A stretch of 64,000 nucleotides of DNA from contig NZ_JAMTCJ010000002.1 in the NCBI RefSeq assembly GCF_024171815.1, positions 310,001 through 374,000 on the forward strand. The letters are read 5' to 3'. Of the stretch, positions 25,513-34,253 are shown one piece after another (position 1 is the stretch's first letter; every line of letters starts with the position of its first letter). This stretch comes from Williamsia maris (GTDB lineage: Bacteria > Actinomycetota > Actinomycetes > Mycobacteriales > Mycobacteriaceae). Under the pieces are notes generated by a model. It was not told the DNA's origin. It searched no databases and saw nothing but the letters and a program-made list of their open reading frames with translations. Made by a program: the position numbers and the translations under genes.

Positions 25513-26466
25513 ATGACCGACGTCGGCTACTTCCTGTCGTGCGAGCAGTACGGCCCCAAAGAACTCATCGAGCAGGCCCGGATGGCCGAGGCCGCCGGTT
25601 TCACCCGCCTCTGGATCTCCGACCACTTCCACCCGTGGAACTCCGAGCAGGGCCAGAGCCCGTTCGTGTGGGGTGTTCTCGGCGCGCTGTCGGAGGTCAC
25701 CTCACTGCCCGTCACGACGGCGGTCACGTGTCCCACGATCCGCATCCACCCCGCGATCCTCGCGCAGGCCGTCGCCACGGCCGCGGTGCAACTCGACAAC
25801 CGGTTCGTCTTCGGGGTCGGCAGCGGTGAGGCACTCAACGAGCACGTGCTCGGCGACCTCTGGCCGTCGCCGGGGGTGCGCCTCGAGATGCTCGAGGAGG
25901 CCATCGACGTGATCCGACTGCTGCACGGCGGCAAGGAGATCAGCCACCACGGCAAGCACTACGAGGTCCAGGAGGCGCAGATCTACACGCTGCCCACCGA
26001 GACCGTCCCCATCTACGTCTCCGGGTTCGGGCCGCAGGCCGCCGAGCTGGCCGGCCGCATCGGTGACGGCTTCTGCACGGTCACGCCGGACAAGGAGTCG
26101 ATCGAGGTGTTCCGGTCGAGTGGCGGTGGTTCGAAGCCGGTGCAGGCGGGCACGAAGGTCTGCTGGGACACCGACTCCGACCGCGCGCTCGACACCGCCC
26201 ACCGGCTCTGGTCCAACGACGCCCTGCCGGGTCAGCTCGCGCAGATCCTGCCCCGTCCGCGGGACTTCGAGAGCGTCGCCGGCCTGGTCCCGAAGGCGGA
26301 CATCGCCGAGACGATCACATGCAACGCCGATCCCGACGCCCACCTCACGCAGCTGCGGCAGTACGTCGACGCCGGCGTCGACGAGATCTACGTCCAACAG
26401 ATAGGACCCGACATGCAGGGCTTCTTCGATGCCTACCGCGATCACATCCTCCCGGCGCTGTCATGA
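25513..26466 (+). CDS. F420-dependent LLM-class oxidoreductase (TIGR03557-like)
   Basis: A 317-residue luciferase-like TIM-barrel protein. It begins VGYFLSCEQYGPKELIEQARMAEAAGF, then LWISDHFHPW, a conserved active-site stretch of F420-dependent glucose-6-phosphate dehydrogenase relatives, GVGSGEALNEHVLG and VYVSGFGPQAAELAGRIGDGF. Coenzyme F420 use is inferred from the family. Its stop overlaps the next start (ATGA), so it works with the iron-containing redox protein downstream. Confidence 0.9.
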   Translation: MTDVGYFLSCEQYGPKELIEQARMAEAAGFTRLWISDHFHPWNSEQGQSPFVWGVLGALSEVTSLPVTTAVTCPTIRIHPAILAQAVATAAVQLDNRFVFGVGSGEALNEHVLGDLWPSPGVRLEMLEEAIDVIRLLHGGKEISHHGKHYEVQEAQIYTLPTETVPIYVSGFGPQAAELAGRIGDGFCTVTPDKESIEVFRSSGGGSKPVQAGTKVCWDTDSDRALDTAHRLWSNDALPGQLAQILPRPRDFESVAGLVPKADIAETITCNADPDAHLTQLRQYVDAGVDEIYVQQIGPDMQGFFDAYRDHILPALS

Positions 26467-27488
26467 CGCTGACGACGAACGCGCCCGCGCACGTGACCTC
26501 CGACCCGGCCCTGCCCGCCCCCGACGGACCGCTGTCGACCGCGATCGTCGATGCGCTGGCCTCCGGTGTAGTCGACGGCTCGGTGCTGACCGATGTCGTT
26601 GTCGGTGAGGCAGATCCGTACGGCCGCGACCTCCAGCTGGCCCTGTACGTCTGCTACGAACTGCACTACCGCGGGTTCGCCGACGTGAGCGACGAGTGGG
26701 AGTGGCAACCGGACCTCCTCCGCCTCCGCGCGCACATGGAGGCCGCCTTCCGCACCGCCCTGGACTCCGACATCGGCGACGTCGGATCGGACAGCGTTGT
26801 CGCCGAGATGGATTCGCTGTCGATCGAACCGATCGACGGTGATGGCCCGTCGTACTTCCTGCGCGACACCGCCACCTGGGATCAGATGCGCGAGTACCTC
26901 GCGCTGCGGTCGATCTACCACCTCAAGGAAGCCGATCCGCACGCCTGGGCCATCCCGCGGCTCACCGGGCAGGCCAAGGCCTCCTACGTGGCCGTCGAGT
27001 TCGACGAGTACGGCGGCGGGCGCGGGGATCGCGTGCACCAGCAGTTGTTCGCCGACCTGATGGTGGCGGCCGAACTGAACGCCGACTACCTCGGATATCT
27101 CGATGCCGCACCGGCGCAGGCTCTCGCCACGGTCAACCTGATGTCGATGTTCGGTCTGCACCGCTCGTCGCGCGGCGCGACCGTCGGACACCTGGCGGCC
27201 ACCGAGATCACGTCCTCACCGGGAGCACAGCGGTTGGCCGACGCACTGGTCCGCCTGGAGGCGCCGGATGCGTGCGTCGGTTTCTACCGTGAGCACGTCG
27301 AGGCCGACGCCGTGCACGAGCAGGTGCTTCGGACCGACGTGGTCGGGGCGCTCGTCGAGGCCGACCCGAGTGTCGAGGCCGACGTGGTGTTCGGCATCCG
27401 CGCGTTCAACCTCGTGGAGGACCGCCTCGCCGATCTCGTCATGACGCGGTGGGCCGCAGGCGAATCGGCGATGCTCCGTCCCCTGTGA
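26463..27488 (+). CDS. Iron-containing redox enzyme family protein (haem-oxygenase-like diiron fold)
   Basis: A 341-residue helical protein of the haem-oxygenase-like diiron superfamily. Likely ligands are seen in FDEYGGGRGDRVHQQLFADLM (Glu and His) and, near the C-terminus, GFYREHVEADAVHEQVLRTDVVG (E-H-x-x-x-D-x-x-H). An early segment YVCYELHYRGF..EWEWQP is typical of the actinobacterial clade. Reaction unknown. Coupled to the upstream F420 gene. Confidence 0.83.
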   Translation: MTLTTNAPAHVTSDPALPAPDGPLSTAIVDALASGVVDGSVLTDVVVGEADPYGRDLQLALYVCYELHYRGFADVSDEWEWQPDLLRLRAHMEAAFRTALDSDIGDVGSDSVVAEMDSLSIEPIDGDGPSYFLRDTATWDQMREYLALRSIYHLKEADPHAWAIPRLTGQAKASYVAVEFDEYGGGRGDRVHQQLFADLMVAAELNADYLGYLDAAPAQALATVNLMSMFGLHRSSRGATVGHLAATEITSSPGAQRLADALVRLEAPDACVGFYREHVEADAVHEQVLRTDVVGALVEADPSVEADVVFGIRAFNLVEDRLADLVMTRWAAGESAMLRPL

Positions 27489-27492
27489 GACC

Positions 27493-27533
27493 CTCGCAGC
27501 CGAGATCCACCGTCGGGGGGGCTCAGCTGCGAG
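27493..27533. terminator. Hairpin between converging genes
   Basis: Perfect 8-bp arms CTCGCAGC (27493-27500) and GCTGCGAG (27526-27533) fill the 48-bp gap between the iron-redox and CDGSH stops. It is usable in both directions. Confidence 0.55.
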
Positions 27534-27536
27534 ACC

Positions 27537-27737
27537 TCACTCTGCTGTGCGCGCCCGCTTGCGATGGCTGGTGTCGCACAGCGGATAGGTCTTGCTGCGT
27601 CGACAGGCGCAGATGGCGACCATGAACCGGTCTGAGGCGACGGTGGATCCGTCGGGCATCTCGATGTCCACCGGGCCCTGGACCATGATCGGCCCGCCCT
27701 GCACCACGCGCACGGCGCGACGGTCGCTGTCGCTCAC
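27537..27737 (-). CDS. CDGSH iron-sulfur domain protein
   Basis: A 66-residue protein with a mitoNEET-type [2Fe-2S] binding segment CACRRSKTYPLCDTSH at residues 43-58 (three Cys and one His). The early part, GGPIMVQGPVDIEMPDGS, is typical of small bacterial CDGSH proteins. The start is GTG 27737, overlapping the methyltransferase stop by 4 nt. An electron-transfer or Fe-S transfer role is inferred. Confidence 0.88.
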   Translation of the reverse strand: MSDSDRRAVRVVQGGPIMVQGPVDIEMPDGSTVASDRFMVAICACRRSKTYPLCDTSHRKRARTAE

Positions 27738-28426
27738 CTCTTCGTCGCCAGGATGACGACCAGCGTCTCTTCGTGGCAGCCCTCGTCCATCAAACCCTTC
27801 TCGTGCATCCACGTGGCCCGCGATTTCATCACCGGGCCGAACTCGACGCGCTGCTCGGCGATCACCTCGGCGTCCATACCGACGCGGCGCAGGGCGTCCA
27901 CCGTCTGCGCGGTCCCGGAGTACTCGGACTGAACGACCAACAGAGTTCCGTTGGCGGTCAACAGGTCCGGGGCGGCCGCGCACAACGGGTCGAGAACCAG
28001 TCGGCCGTCCACACTGGCGTCCCATGCCTGCGTGGGCCCGGTCAGCGGCGTCACCTGATCCTCGATGGCCGGCGCGGGCACGTACGGCGGATTGCACACC
28101 ACCACGTCGTACGGTCCGGCCGCCAGGGCCTCGGGGAACGACCCCACGAGCACGTCGACGTCGAGGCCGGCTGCAGCGGCGTTGTCTGCGGCGCAGCGCG
28201 CTGCGTTGGGGCACAGGTCGACCGCGGTGACCGCGGCGGCACCGGAACCGGCCGCGGCGATGGCCACGACACCGCTGCCGGTGCAGAAGTCGAGCACGGT
28301 CTTGTCGACCACGCCGCCGGGAAGTGCGTTCATCTGCTCGATCAGCAGGTGCGAGTCCTCTTGGGGTGCATAGACGTCGTCGCCGGTCACGATGGTCGGC
28401 GAGATCGGGGCTGCGGAGAGTGTCAC
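27734..28426 (-). CDS. HemK2/MTQ2 family protein methyltransferase
   Basis: A class I SAM methyltransferase of about 230 residues. It has VYAPQEDSHLLIEQM, the SAM loop VLDFCTGSGVVAIAAAG and catalytic DVVVCNPPYVPAP, the NPPY motif of N5-glutamine methyltransferases acting on release factors. Start GTG 28426 is taken because the upstream extension to 28510 would overlap the divergent regulator's control region. Coupled to the CDGSH gene; convergent with the F420/iron-redox pair. Confidence 0.85.
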   Translation of the reverse strand: MTLSAAPISPTIVTGDDVYAPQEDSHLLIEQMNALPGGVVDKTVLDFCTGSGVVAIAAAGSGAAAVTAVDLCPNAARCAADNAAAAGLDVDVLVGSFPEALAAGPYDVVVCNPPYVPAPAIEDQVTPLTGPTQAWDASVDGRLVLDPLCAAAPDLLTANGTLLVVQSEYSGTAQTVDALRRVGMDAEVIAEQRVEFGPVMKSRATWMHEKGLMDEGCHEETLVVILATKR

Positions 28427-28436
28427 AGGGGACCAC

Positions 28437-28474
28437 CCATCAGTAGTGGGGGAGATTTCCGTACCTGCTGATGG
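28437..28474. promoter_or_regulatory. Candidate operator between mtq2-like and hxlR-like genes
   Basis: CCATCAG (28437-28443) and CTGATGG (28468-28474) form a dyad with a 24-bp centre, in the divergent promoter region of the methyltransferase and the HxlR-type regulator. Autoregulation by the HxlR protein is a guess. Confidence 0.35.
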
Positions 28475-28554
28475 CTCAACGTGGTTGGTCGATCGTCTCC
28501 ACTGTGCCACACCGCTGGCTCCGATTCACAGAAGTCAGCGCGTATCGTGGAGAG

Positions 28555-29043
28555 ATGCACGCAATCATGGACGGACCGTTGGCGCGACTGGACTCGTGGG
28601 AGCCCGGCGACCGTTGCTCGATCGTCCGGGCACTCGAAGTGGTGGGCACCCGGACCGCCCTGCTGATCCTACGTGAGGCGTACTACGGCACAACCCGTTT
28701 CGACGGTTTCGCCCGTCGGGTCGGCATCACCGACGCCGCCGCCTCGACCCGGCTGCGTGAGCTGGTCGCGCACGGATTGCTGACCAAGTCCCCCTACCAA
28801 CAGCCTGGTCGGCGTACCCGCTTCGAATACCTGCTCACCGAGAAGGGCACCGACATGCTGCCCGTCGTCCTGGGACTCATGCAGTGGGGCGACAAGTACC
28901 TGCAGCCCGACGGGGCACCGCTGCAGGTCGTCGCCGACGCCGACGGCGACCCTCTCCAGGTGGCCGTGACCTCGACCGACACGGCCGCGGTGCCGCTCGA
29001 CGGTGTGCGTATCCGGGTTGCGCAGGAGTCCGACGCCCCGTAG
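28555..29043 (+). CDS. HxlR-family winged-helix regulator
   Basis: A 162-residue HxlR/MarR-like regulator: CSIVRALEVVGTRTALLILREAYYG, then the recognition wing TRFDGFARRVGITDAAASTRLRELVAHGLL and YLLTEKGTDMLPVVLGLMQWGDKYL. A Cys in the first helix could be a redox sensor, as in some HxlR proteins. ATG 28555 is used; ATG 28567 is also possible. Divergent from the methyltransferase/CDGSH pair, which it may control. Confidence 0.87.
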   Translation: MHAIMDGPLARLDSWEPGDRCSIVRALEVVGTRTALLILREAYYGTTRFDGFARRVGITDAAASTRLRELVAHGLLTKSPYQQPGRRTRFEYLLTEKGTDMLPVVLGLMQWGDKYLQPDGAPLQVVADADGDPLQVAVTSTDTAAVPLDGVRIRVAQESDAP

Positions 29044-29051
29044 GAGTAGGG

Positions 29052-30194
29052 CTAGAAGCCGAGATCGCGGCCGATGATGTCCTTCATGATCTCGGTGGTG
29101 CCGCCGTAGATCGTCTCGATCCGGACGTCGGCGTAGATGCGTGAGATCGGGTACTCGGCCATGTAGCCGTACCCGCCGTGCAGCTGCAGGCAGGTGTCGA
29201 CGATGCGCTTGGCCAGCTCGGTGCACCACCACTTCGCCTTCGACGCGTCCACCGCGGTCAGCTCGCCGTCGACGGCACCCTGGATGCAGCGGTCGACGAA
29301 CGCCTGGGCGATGTCGAGTTCGGTGGCGATCTCGGCGATCTTGTGGCGGTTGGCCTGGAACGACCCGACCGACTGGCCGAACGCTTTGCGCTCGGCGACG
29401 TAGACCAGTGTGTCCTCGAACGCTTTGCGCGCACCGGCAACTGCGCCCACACCGATCGCGAGCCGCTCGGACGGCAGGTTGTGCATCAGGTGGTAGAAGC
29501 CCTTGTTGACCTCACCGATGACATTGGCGGCGGGCACACGCACGTTGGTGAAGCTCAGCTCCGCGGTGTCCTGGGCGTGCTGGCCGAGCTTGTCGAGGTT
29601 GCGACCGCGTTCGAAGCCCTCCATGCCACGTTCGACGCCGAGCAGGGTGAAGCCCTTGTGCCCGGCCTCGGGATCGGTTCGGGTGACGACGATGACCAGG
29701 TCGGCGTTGATGCCGCACGAGATGAACGTCTTGGCGCCGTTGAGAACCCAGTGGTCCCCGTCGAGGACCGCGGAGGTCTTGATGCCGGCGAGGTCGCTGC
29801 CCGCGCCGGGCTCGGTCATCGCGATCGCGCCGATGATCTCGCCGGAGGCGAAGCCGGGCAGCCAGCGCTCCTTCTGCTCGTCACTGCACAGCTTCTTGAG
29901 GTAGGGGCCGATGACGTCGTTCTGCAGCGTGAAAGCCGGTGCGCGCGAACCGAACTTGGCCATCTCCTCGATGACGACGGCGTTGAAGCGGAAGTCGTCG
30001 ATGTCGGATCCGCCGAACTCCTCGGGCATGTAGAAACCGACCAGGCCGGCCTCGCCCGCCTTCTTGAAGGCCTCGCGGTCGATGATGCCGTCGCGCTCCC
30101 ACTGCTCTGCGTACGGAGCGATCTCGCGCTCGACGAACGCCTTGGCGGAGGCGCGCAACTGCTCGTGCTCGGATTCGAAGATCAGACGCTTCAT
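29052..30194 (-). CDS. Acyl-CoA dehydrogenase (FadE type)
   Basis: A 380-residue FAD acyl-CoA dehydrogenase of full length. Features: GFYMPEEFGGS, AMTEPGAGSDLAGIKTSA (FAD/substrate loop), HWVLNGAKTFIS, and the C-terminal QLHGGYGYMAEYPISRIYADVRIETIYGGTTEIMKDIIGR. It catalyses alpha,beta-dehydrogenation of acyl-CoA in beta-oxidation; chain specificity is unclear. The pseudo-dyad CTGACAATCGTTTCAG (30284-30299) in its upstream region could be an operator. Single gene converging on the HxlR regulator with 8 bp between stops. Confidence 0.93.
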   Translation of the reverse strand: MKRLIFESEHEQLRASAKAFVEREIAPYAEQWERDGIIDREAFKKAGEAGLVGFYMPEEFGGSDIDDFRFNAVVIEEMAKFGSRAPAFTLQNDVIGPYLKKLCSDEQKERWLPGFASGEIIGAIAMTEPGAGSDLAGIKTSAVLDGDHWVLNGAKTFISCGINADLVIVVTRTDPEAGHKGFTLLGVERGMEGFERGRNLDKLGQHAQDTAELSFTNVRVPAANVIGEVNKGFYHLMHNLPSERLAIGVGAVAGARKAFEDTLVYVAERKAFGQSVGSFQANRHKIAEIATELDIAQAFVDRCIQGAVDGELTAVDASKAKWWCTELAKRIVDTCLQLHGGYGYMAEYPISRIYADVRIETIYGGTTEIMKDIIGRDLGF

Positions 30195-30426
30195 CGTTGG
30201 ATCACCTTCACATCGTGGCTGCGGGCACGGCTACACCGAGCGCTCGCTCTGTCCGCCTCACGGTACGCCGATGACACAGTTTCTGACAATCGTTTCAGGT
30301 TCGTGACGCCCCGCCGACGCCGCCACGCGCCCACCCTCGACAGCAGCGTCGGGGCGGCCTTTAAGGTACTTACAGACCAGAACGAACGAGTTCGGTAGTC
30401 GAGACAGGTGAGGGGGCCGGTCCGCG

Positions 30427-31356
30427 ATGCGTCGATGGGATCGCCGGTCGGTGTTCGTGGCGCTCGTCTCCGTCGCCGCACTCCTGGCGGGCGCGTGTGC
30501 CACCTCGCCGACGCAGCCGAGCGGCACGGACGGTTCGACGACGTCGCTGTCGGTGTCGCCTGCCGCGGCGCGTCCCGTGGAGTTGCCCCGGGGCGGGCGC
30601 ACCGTGTTCCCCCGTTTCCGGATGGTCGCTCTCTACGGTGCCGCCGATGGTGGTGGTCTGGGCGCGCTCGGTCTCGGCACCCCGGACGACGCCGCCCGCC
30701 GCCTCGAGCAGCAGGCCGACACCTACGCGCGGCCCGATCGGCCCGTCCTGCCCGTCATGGAGCTGATCGTGACCATCGCCGATCCGTCTCCGGGGCCGGA
30801 CGGGTGCTTCGCCCACCCGACGAACCTGGATGACGGATGGAGGTACCTGCGAGCGGCACGTGCGCACCGCCAGATGCTCGTCCTCGACATCCAACCGGGA
30901 CGGTGCGACTTCCTGAACCAGACGCGGCGGTGGCAGCCGCTGCTCGACCAGCCCGACGTCGGACTGGCCCTCGACGCCGAGTGGCGGATGCCCGCAGGCG
31001 CCGTTCCCGGTCAGCAGATCGGGACCGTGAGCGCGACCGAGATCAACACGGTCACGTCGTGGCTCGCGGACCTCACACGGCGCCGGGCTCTCCCGCAGAA
31101 GCCGGTACTGCTGCACCAGTTCACCCCGGACATGATCACCGATCGCGATGCCCTGGCCTCGCCTCCGGAACTCGCCGTCATCAGCCACACCGACGGGTTC
31201 GGGTCCATTCCCGACAAGACCACGAAATACCGCGCGCTCAACAACCCGCGGCTGCACACGGGGTTCAAGCTCTTCTACACCGAGGACAAGCCATTGATGA
31301 GCCCGACGCAGGTGCTCGGTCTGCAACCGCCTCCGGATTTCATCAGCTACCAGTAG
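30427..31356 (+). CDS. Conserved secreted lipoprotein, function unknown
   Basis: A 309-residue lipoprotein: signal peptide RSVFVALVSVAALLAG with lipobox AGAC and acylated Cys 24, then a Thr/Ser linker. The folded part has MVALYGAADGGGLGALG, VMELIVTIADPSPGPDG, MLVLDIQPGRCDF, VGLALDAEWRMP and KPVLLHQF, spaced like successive strands of a TIM-barrel hydrolase; the acidic residues in LALDAEW could be catalytic. I do not recognise the family with confidence. Confidence 0.75.
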   Translation: MRRWDRRSVFVALVSVAALLAGACATSPTQPSGTDGSTTSLSVSPAAARPVELPRGGRTVFPRFRMVALYGAADGGGLGALGLGTPDDAARRLEQQADTYARPDRPVLPVMELIVTIADPSPGPDGCFAHPTNLDDGWRYLRAARAHRQMLVLDIQPGRCDFLNQTRRWQPLLDQPDVGLALDAEWRMPAGAVPGQQIGTVSATEINTVTSWLADLTRRRALPQKPVLLHQFTPDMITDRDALASPPELAVISHTDGFGSIPDKTTKYRALNNPRLHTGFKLFYTEDKPLMSPTQVLGLQPPPDFISYQ

Positions 31357-31404
31357 CGGCGTCGCCTCTTCCGCGATGTCGGAGCGGGGTCCTATCCTCG
31401 CTCC

Positions 31405-31935
31405 ATGTCCGATTCGGTTCCCGTTCCCGCCGTCTCGTGGAGCGACTTCGTCGACGCCGCCCCGACCGTGTCCGAGGTATTCCGCCGCCGGCATGCCTCC
31501 GCGGCCAACCTGGTCATGTTGGCGACCGTGCGTGCCGACGGTTCCCCGCGCATCAGCCCGGTCGAGCCGCGTGAGTTCGAGGGCAGGCTCTGGATCGTGG
31601 GCATGCCCGACACCACGAAGTTCCGCGACCTCGGTCGAGACCCGCGTTTCTGTCTGCACACCGCGACGGTGGACAGCCAGGTCTCCGACGGCGACGCGAA
31701 GCTGTTCGGTCGCGTCGTCGATGTTCCCGATTCCGCTCTGCACCAACGTTTCGCGCAGATGATCTTCGACGACATCGGGCTCGATCTGCGCGGCCAGACG
31801 TTCGACCACTTCTACTCGGCCGAGATCACGGGAGCGTCCTCGGTCGCGATCGTCAGCGGAGACGACGGCCCTGATCGCATGGAGGTCACCGTGTGGACGC
31901 CGGGAAGTGGGGAACGCGTCGTCGTCAAACACTGA
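31405..31935 (+). CDS. Pyridoxamine 5'-phosphate oxidase-fold protein
   Basis: A 176-residue split-beta-barrel flavin-binding protein. It has NLVMLATVRADGSPRISPVEPREFEGRLWIVGMPDTTKFRDLGRDPRFCLHT, the typical PPOX start, and ends with a strand pair after HFYSAEITGASSVAIV. FMN or F420 may be the cofactor. 48 bp after the lipoprotein gene, possibly co-transcribed. Confidence 0.85.
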   Translation: MSDSVPVPAVSWSDFVDAAPTVSEVFRRRHASAANLVMLATVRADGSPRISPVEPREFEGRLWIVGMPDTTKFRDLGRDPRFCLHTATVDSQVSDGDAKLFGRVVDVPDSALHQRFAQMIFDDIGLDLRGQTFDHFYSAEITGASSVAIVSGDDGPDRMEVTVWTPGSGERVVVKH

Positions 31936-32084
31936 CCGGCACACGACGCCGGGTGGCCACAACCGAAGTCGGCGGAGTCTCGGATTGCATCCGTCGGCGA
32001 GCGCCCGGGGTCCTTTGACTGCTCGGCAAACGTGCTCTACCGAGGCGGTTTCGCTCTGCTCTCAGTCGGCGTGGCGGGATGCCG

Positions 32085-32588
32085 TCACGTGGAGAGCAAC
32101 CGTCCGACCTCGTCACCTACCTGTTGGATCTGTGTGAACTCTTGCTTGGATCCTCGAGCCTCGATGCTCGCGCCGCTGGTGCTGTGTATCGAGACCGCAT
32201 TCCCATACGCACCGAGGAACCACAGCACCGCGGCCCCGAGAAGGACCAGTCCGACGAGAATCGCGATCGCGCCGATCGCCCCTCCGAAACCGGATCCGCT
32301 GGTGATGATCACGAACCCGAACAATGCAGCCACGAGTGCTTTCATGACCTCGCTCGTGGAGGTCCTGGTGCCGGCCGCCACCAAAGAGACGTGGCGGAGT
32401 GGGATTTCACGCTTGGCGTATCCGTGCTCGATGAATCCGAATATCACGTGGGGGTGATGAACCAGGACCCGCCTGTCGGTGACGACGAGGGTCGTCTTGA
32501 TGTGCTTGAGGATCAGGTGCGGCGTGAACGATGCCTCGTAGCGGACGTGCTCGTCGGGGAGGATTCCCGCGAAAGATGGTTGGCTCAT
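32085..32588 (-). CDS. PH-like (bacterial PH) domain membrane protein
   Basis: A 167-residue protein: a bPH-type domain half (EHVRYEASFTPHLILKHIKTTLVVTDRRVLVHHPHVIFG..REIPLRHVSLVAAG), then two membrane helices (ALVAALFGFVIITSGSGFGG and AIAILVGLVLLGAAVLWFLGAY), then a final strand-helix ending in FTQIQQVGDEVGRLL. This is the layout of membrane-inserted bacterial PH domains. ATG 32588 is chosen, with GGGAG upstream. Confidence 0.75.
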   Translation of the reverse strand: MSQPSFAGILPDEHVRYEASFTPHLILKHIKTTLVVTDRRVLVHHPHVIFGFIEHGYAKREIPLRHVSLVAAGTRTSTSEVMKALVAALFGFVIITSGSGFGGAIGAIAILVGLVLLGAAVLWFLGAYGNAVSIHSTSGASIEARGSKQEFTQIQQVGDEVGRLLST

Positions 32589-32628
32589 GGTGCTCCCGGT
32601 TTCTGGTGTCGGAACGGTTGTGGTTCGG

Positions 32629-33822
32629 TCAATCGATGTAGACGGTTGTGCCCTCGGGAGATGCGGTGCGACTGATCCTCTTCGCGAGACAGTGGTCACG
32701 GTCGAAACCTTGAGAGCGGCACCATCCGACTGCAGTCGGAGCATCGATGAAGGATTGGGCGGTGATCGTGACCAGGAAACCCGGTGATGTGAACACACTC
32801 CAGTCGTCGCTCTGCAACAGCCTCGCTCCATCGAATCTGGCTGCGAACGAGGAGAACTCCTCGAGGATCGACCTGCTGTCCCACGTACGACCCTCGGCGA
32901 CGAGGCCGACCCGCTTCGAGCTCAGTTGCGCCACCCAGCGCCCCTCGACCTGCGAGGCGACAACATCGCGATCCGCAGTGACCCGGTCGAGGAGTCCCGC
33001 GGATGCCGCGGACTCGGTGTCGACCCCAGAGGGCTCGAGAGGACTTGCGGCCGTCAATCGGATGCCGCCTGTATCGACATTCATCTGCGTCGTGGTCCGC
33101 GGACCCGACTGCGTGACCGTGACGTCGAACGACTGTGCATCGACGTCCGTACTCGGTACATCGAAATAGGATCCAGGAGGAAAGACGAGGTCTGTTCGAC
33201 GCGGATCTCCATTCAAGGCAACTGGATTCGTGGAGAGATCGAATGACGCGGCCGCTATCAGGCGTGAACCCATCGTCACAACCACGCCGGTCTGATTCGA
33301 CGACAGGATGTCACCTCCGGAGCACGGCGTGAATATAGTCGCCCCCAGGGTCAGTCCGTCCCCGCCTGGCGTGATCGTCATCGGCGTGATCACCGGTTCC
33401 GCGCTGCACGTTCCCACGGTCGAGGCGGTCACCTCTTGACCGTCGGCGCCGCCGACCGAGTCCGCCCCCGGTGCCGAGGCGACCGCGTCTGAACGCCACG
33501 GCGGTGCGGTGACGAGCCACCATCCTCCCGCGGCCACGGCGACCGCCACGACCATGACCGATGCCACGACGATCAGGCGTCGACGCATTGCATCATCGCG
33601 ATCAGTCACCGGCCACTCGCCGCGGACGGGGCCGCTGTGGTGCGCGGGTACCGGGTCCACGGGGGCTGGGGGAGCAGGGACTGCCGCAGCACGGGCAGAC
33701 TTCACGAGCGATATCGGTACGGGCACCTCAGCGGGCGATTGTGTCTGTGGCGCGGCAGCATTCATGGGCCGCCAGGTCATCCAGTCGAGAGCGAGTCCGC
33801 TCTGCCACGGACGAGAACCCAT
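32629..33822 (-). CDS. Hypothetical single-pass membrane protein with large extracytoplasmic domain
   Basis: About 397 residues from ATG 33822 (33765 is an alternative; no start has a clear ribosome-binding site). A Pro/Ala-rich cytoplasmic N-terminus precedes one membrane helix, RRRLIVVASVMVVAVAVAAGGWW, after which 290 residues lie outside. The outer part has paired Cys (VGTCSAEPV..FTPCSGGD and a C-terminal WCRSQGFDRDHC), suggesting disulfides. No family recognised. It ends 40 bp before the PH-domain gene, so the two may form an operon. Confidence 0.65.
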   Translation of the reverse strand: MGSRPWQSGLALDWMTWRPMNAAAPQTQSPAEVPVPISLVKSARAAAVPAPPAPVDPVPAHHSGPVRGEWPVTDRDDAMRRRLIVVASVMVVAVAVAAGGWWLVTAPPWRSDAVASAPGADSVGGADGQEVTASTVGTCSAEPVITPMTITPGGDGLTLGATIFTPCSGGDILSSNQTGVVVTMGSRLIAAASFDLSTNPVALNGDPRRTDLVFPPGSYFDVPSTDVDAQSFDVTVTQSGPRTTTQMNVDTGGIRLTAASPLEPSGVDTESAASAGLLDRVTADRDVVASQVEGRWVAQLSSKRVGLVAEGRTWDSRSILEEFSSFAARFDGARLLQSDDWSVFTSPGFLVTITAQSFIDAPTAVGWCRSQGFDRDHCLAKRISRTASPEGTTVYID

Positions 33823-34253
33823 TGCTGACACCGGACCTCGCAATCGACAGCCGGAGGCGGGCGCGCGAATCCGGAGCTCTTTTTGTAGCAGCTGCACTAC
33901 GCGTGCGGTGTCCCACGTTTGAACCACTTTCGTCCCAGCGCACGACGTCGACCCCACGGACAGTCGTGGTAGGGCTGCATCCTTGAGACGTTCAACCTCG
34001 CGAGCGAGCGATCCGGCTACGCACGGGCTACGCGGCCGACCTCACGTCTGAACCGGTCACGCCGCGGCGGGTCTGCCCACGGGCGTCCACGGGTCGCGAC
34101 CTTGCGCCATTGACAACTGTGACAATGCAGGGTGACACTGTTGGGGACACCGCAAGCGCCGGCTGCACCATCACGGCCGCGCTGCCCTCAATCGACCGGG
34201 ATCTGCACATCGGCGCGATCCGCGCCGTGTGCACACGGAACAGGAGACCCCAG
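33823..34253. other. Divergent control region before the diiron gene
   Basis: This 430-bp stretch separates the membrane-protein gene from the diiron protein. Open frames here are extensions of flanking genes and not convincing. The notable element is the dyad at 34108-34127, listed separately. No RNA gene was seen. Confidence 0.5.
34108..34127. promoter_or_regulatory. 20-bp dyad operator upstream of diiron protein
   Basis: CATTGACA and TGACAATG flank a 4-bp centre (7 of 8 arm positions pair). It overlaps a TTGACA hexamer at 34110-34115 that could be a -35 element. Located 126 bp before the diiron start, it resembles a TetR-type operator, but no regulator is adjacent. Confidence 0.5.
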
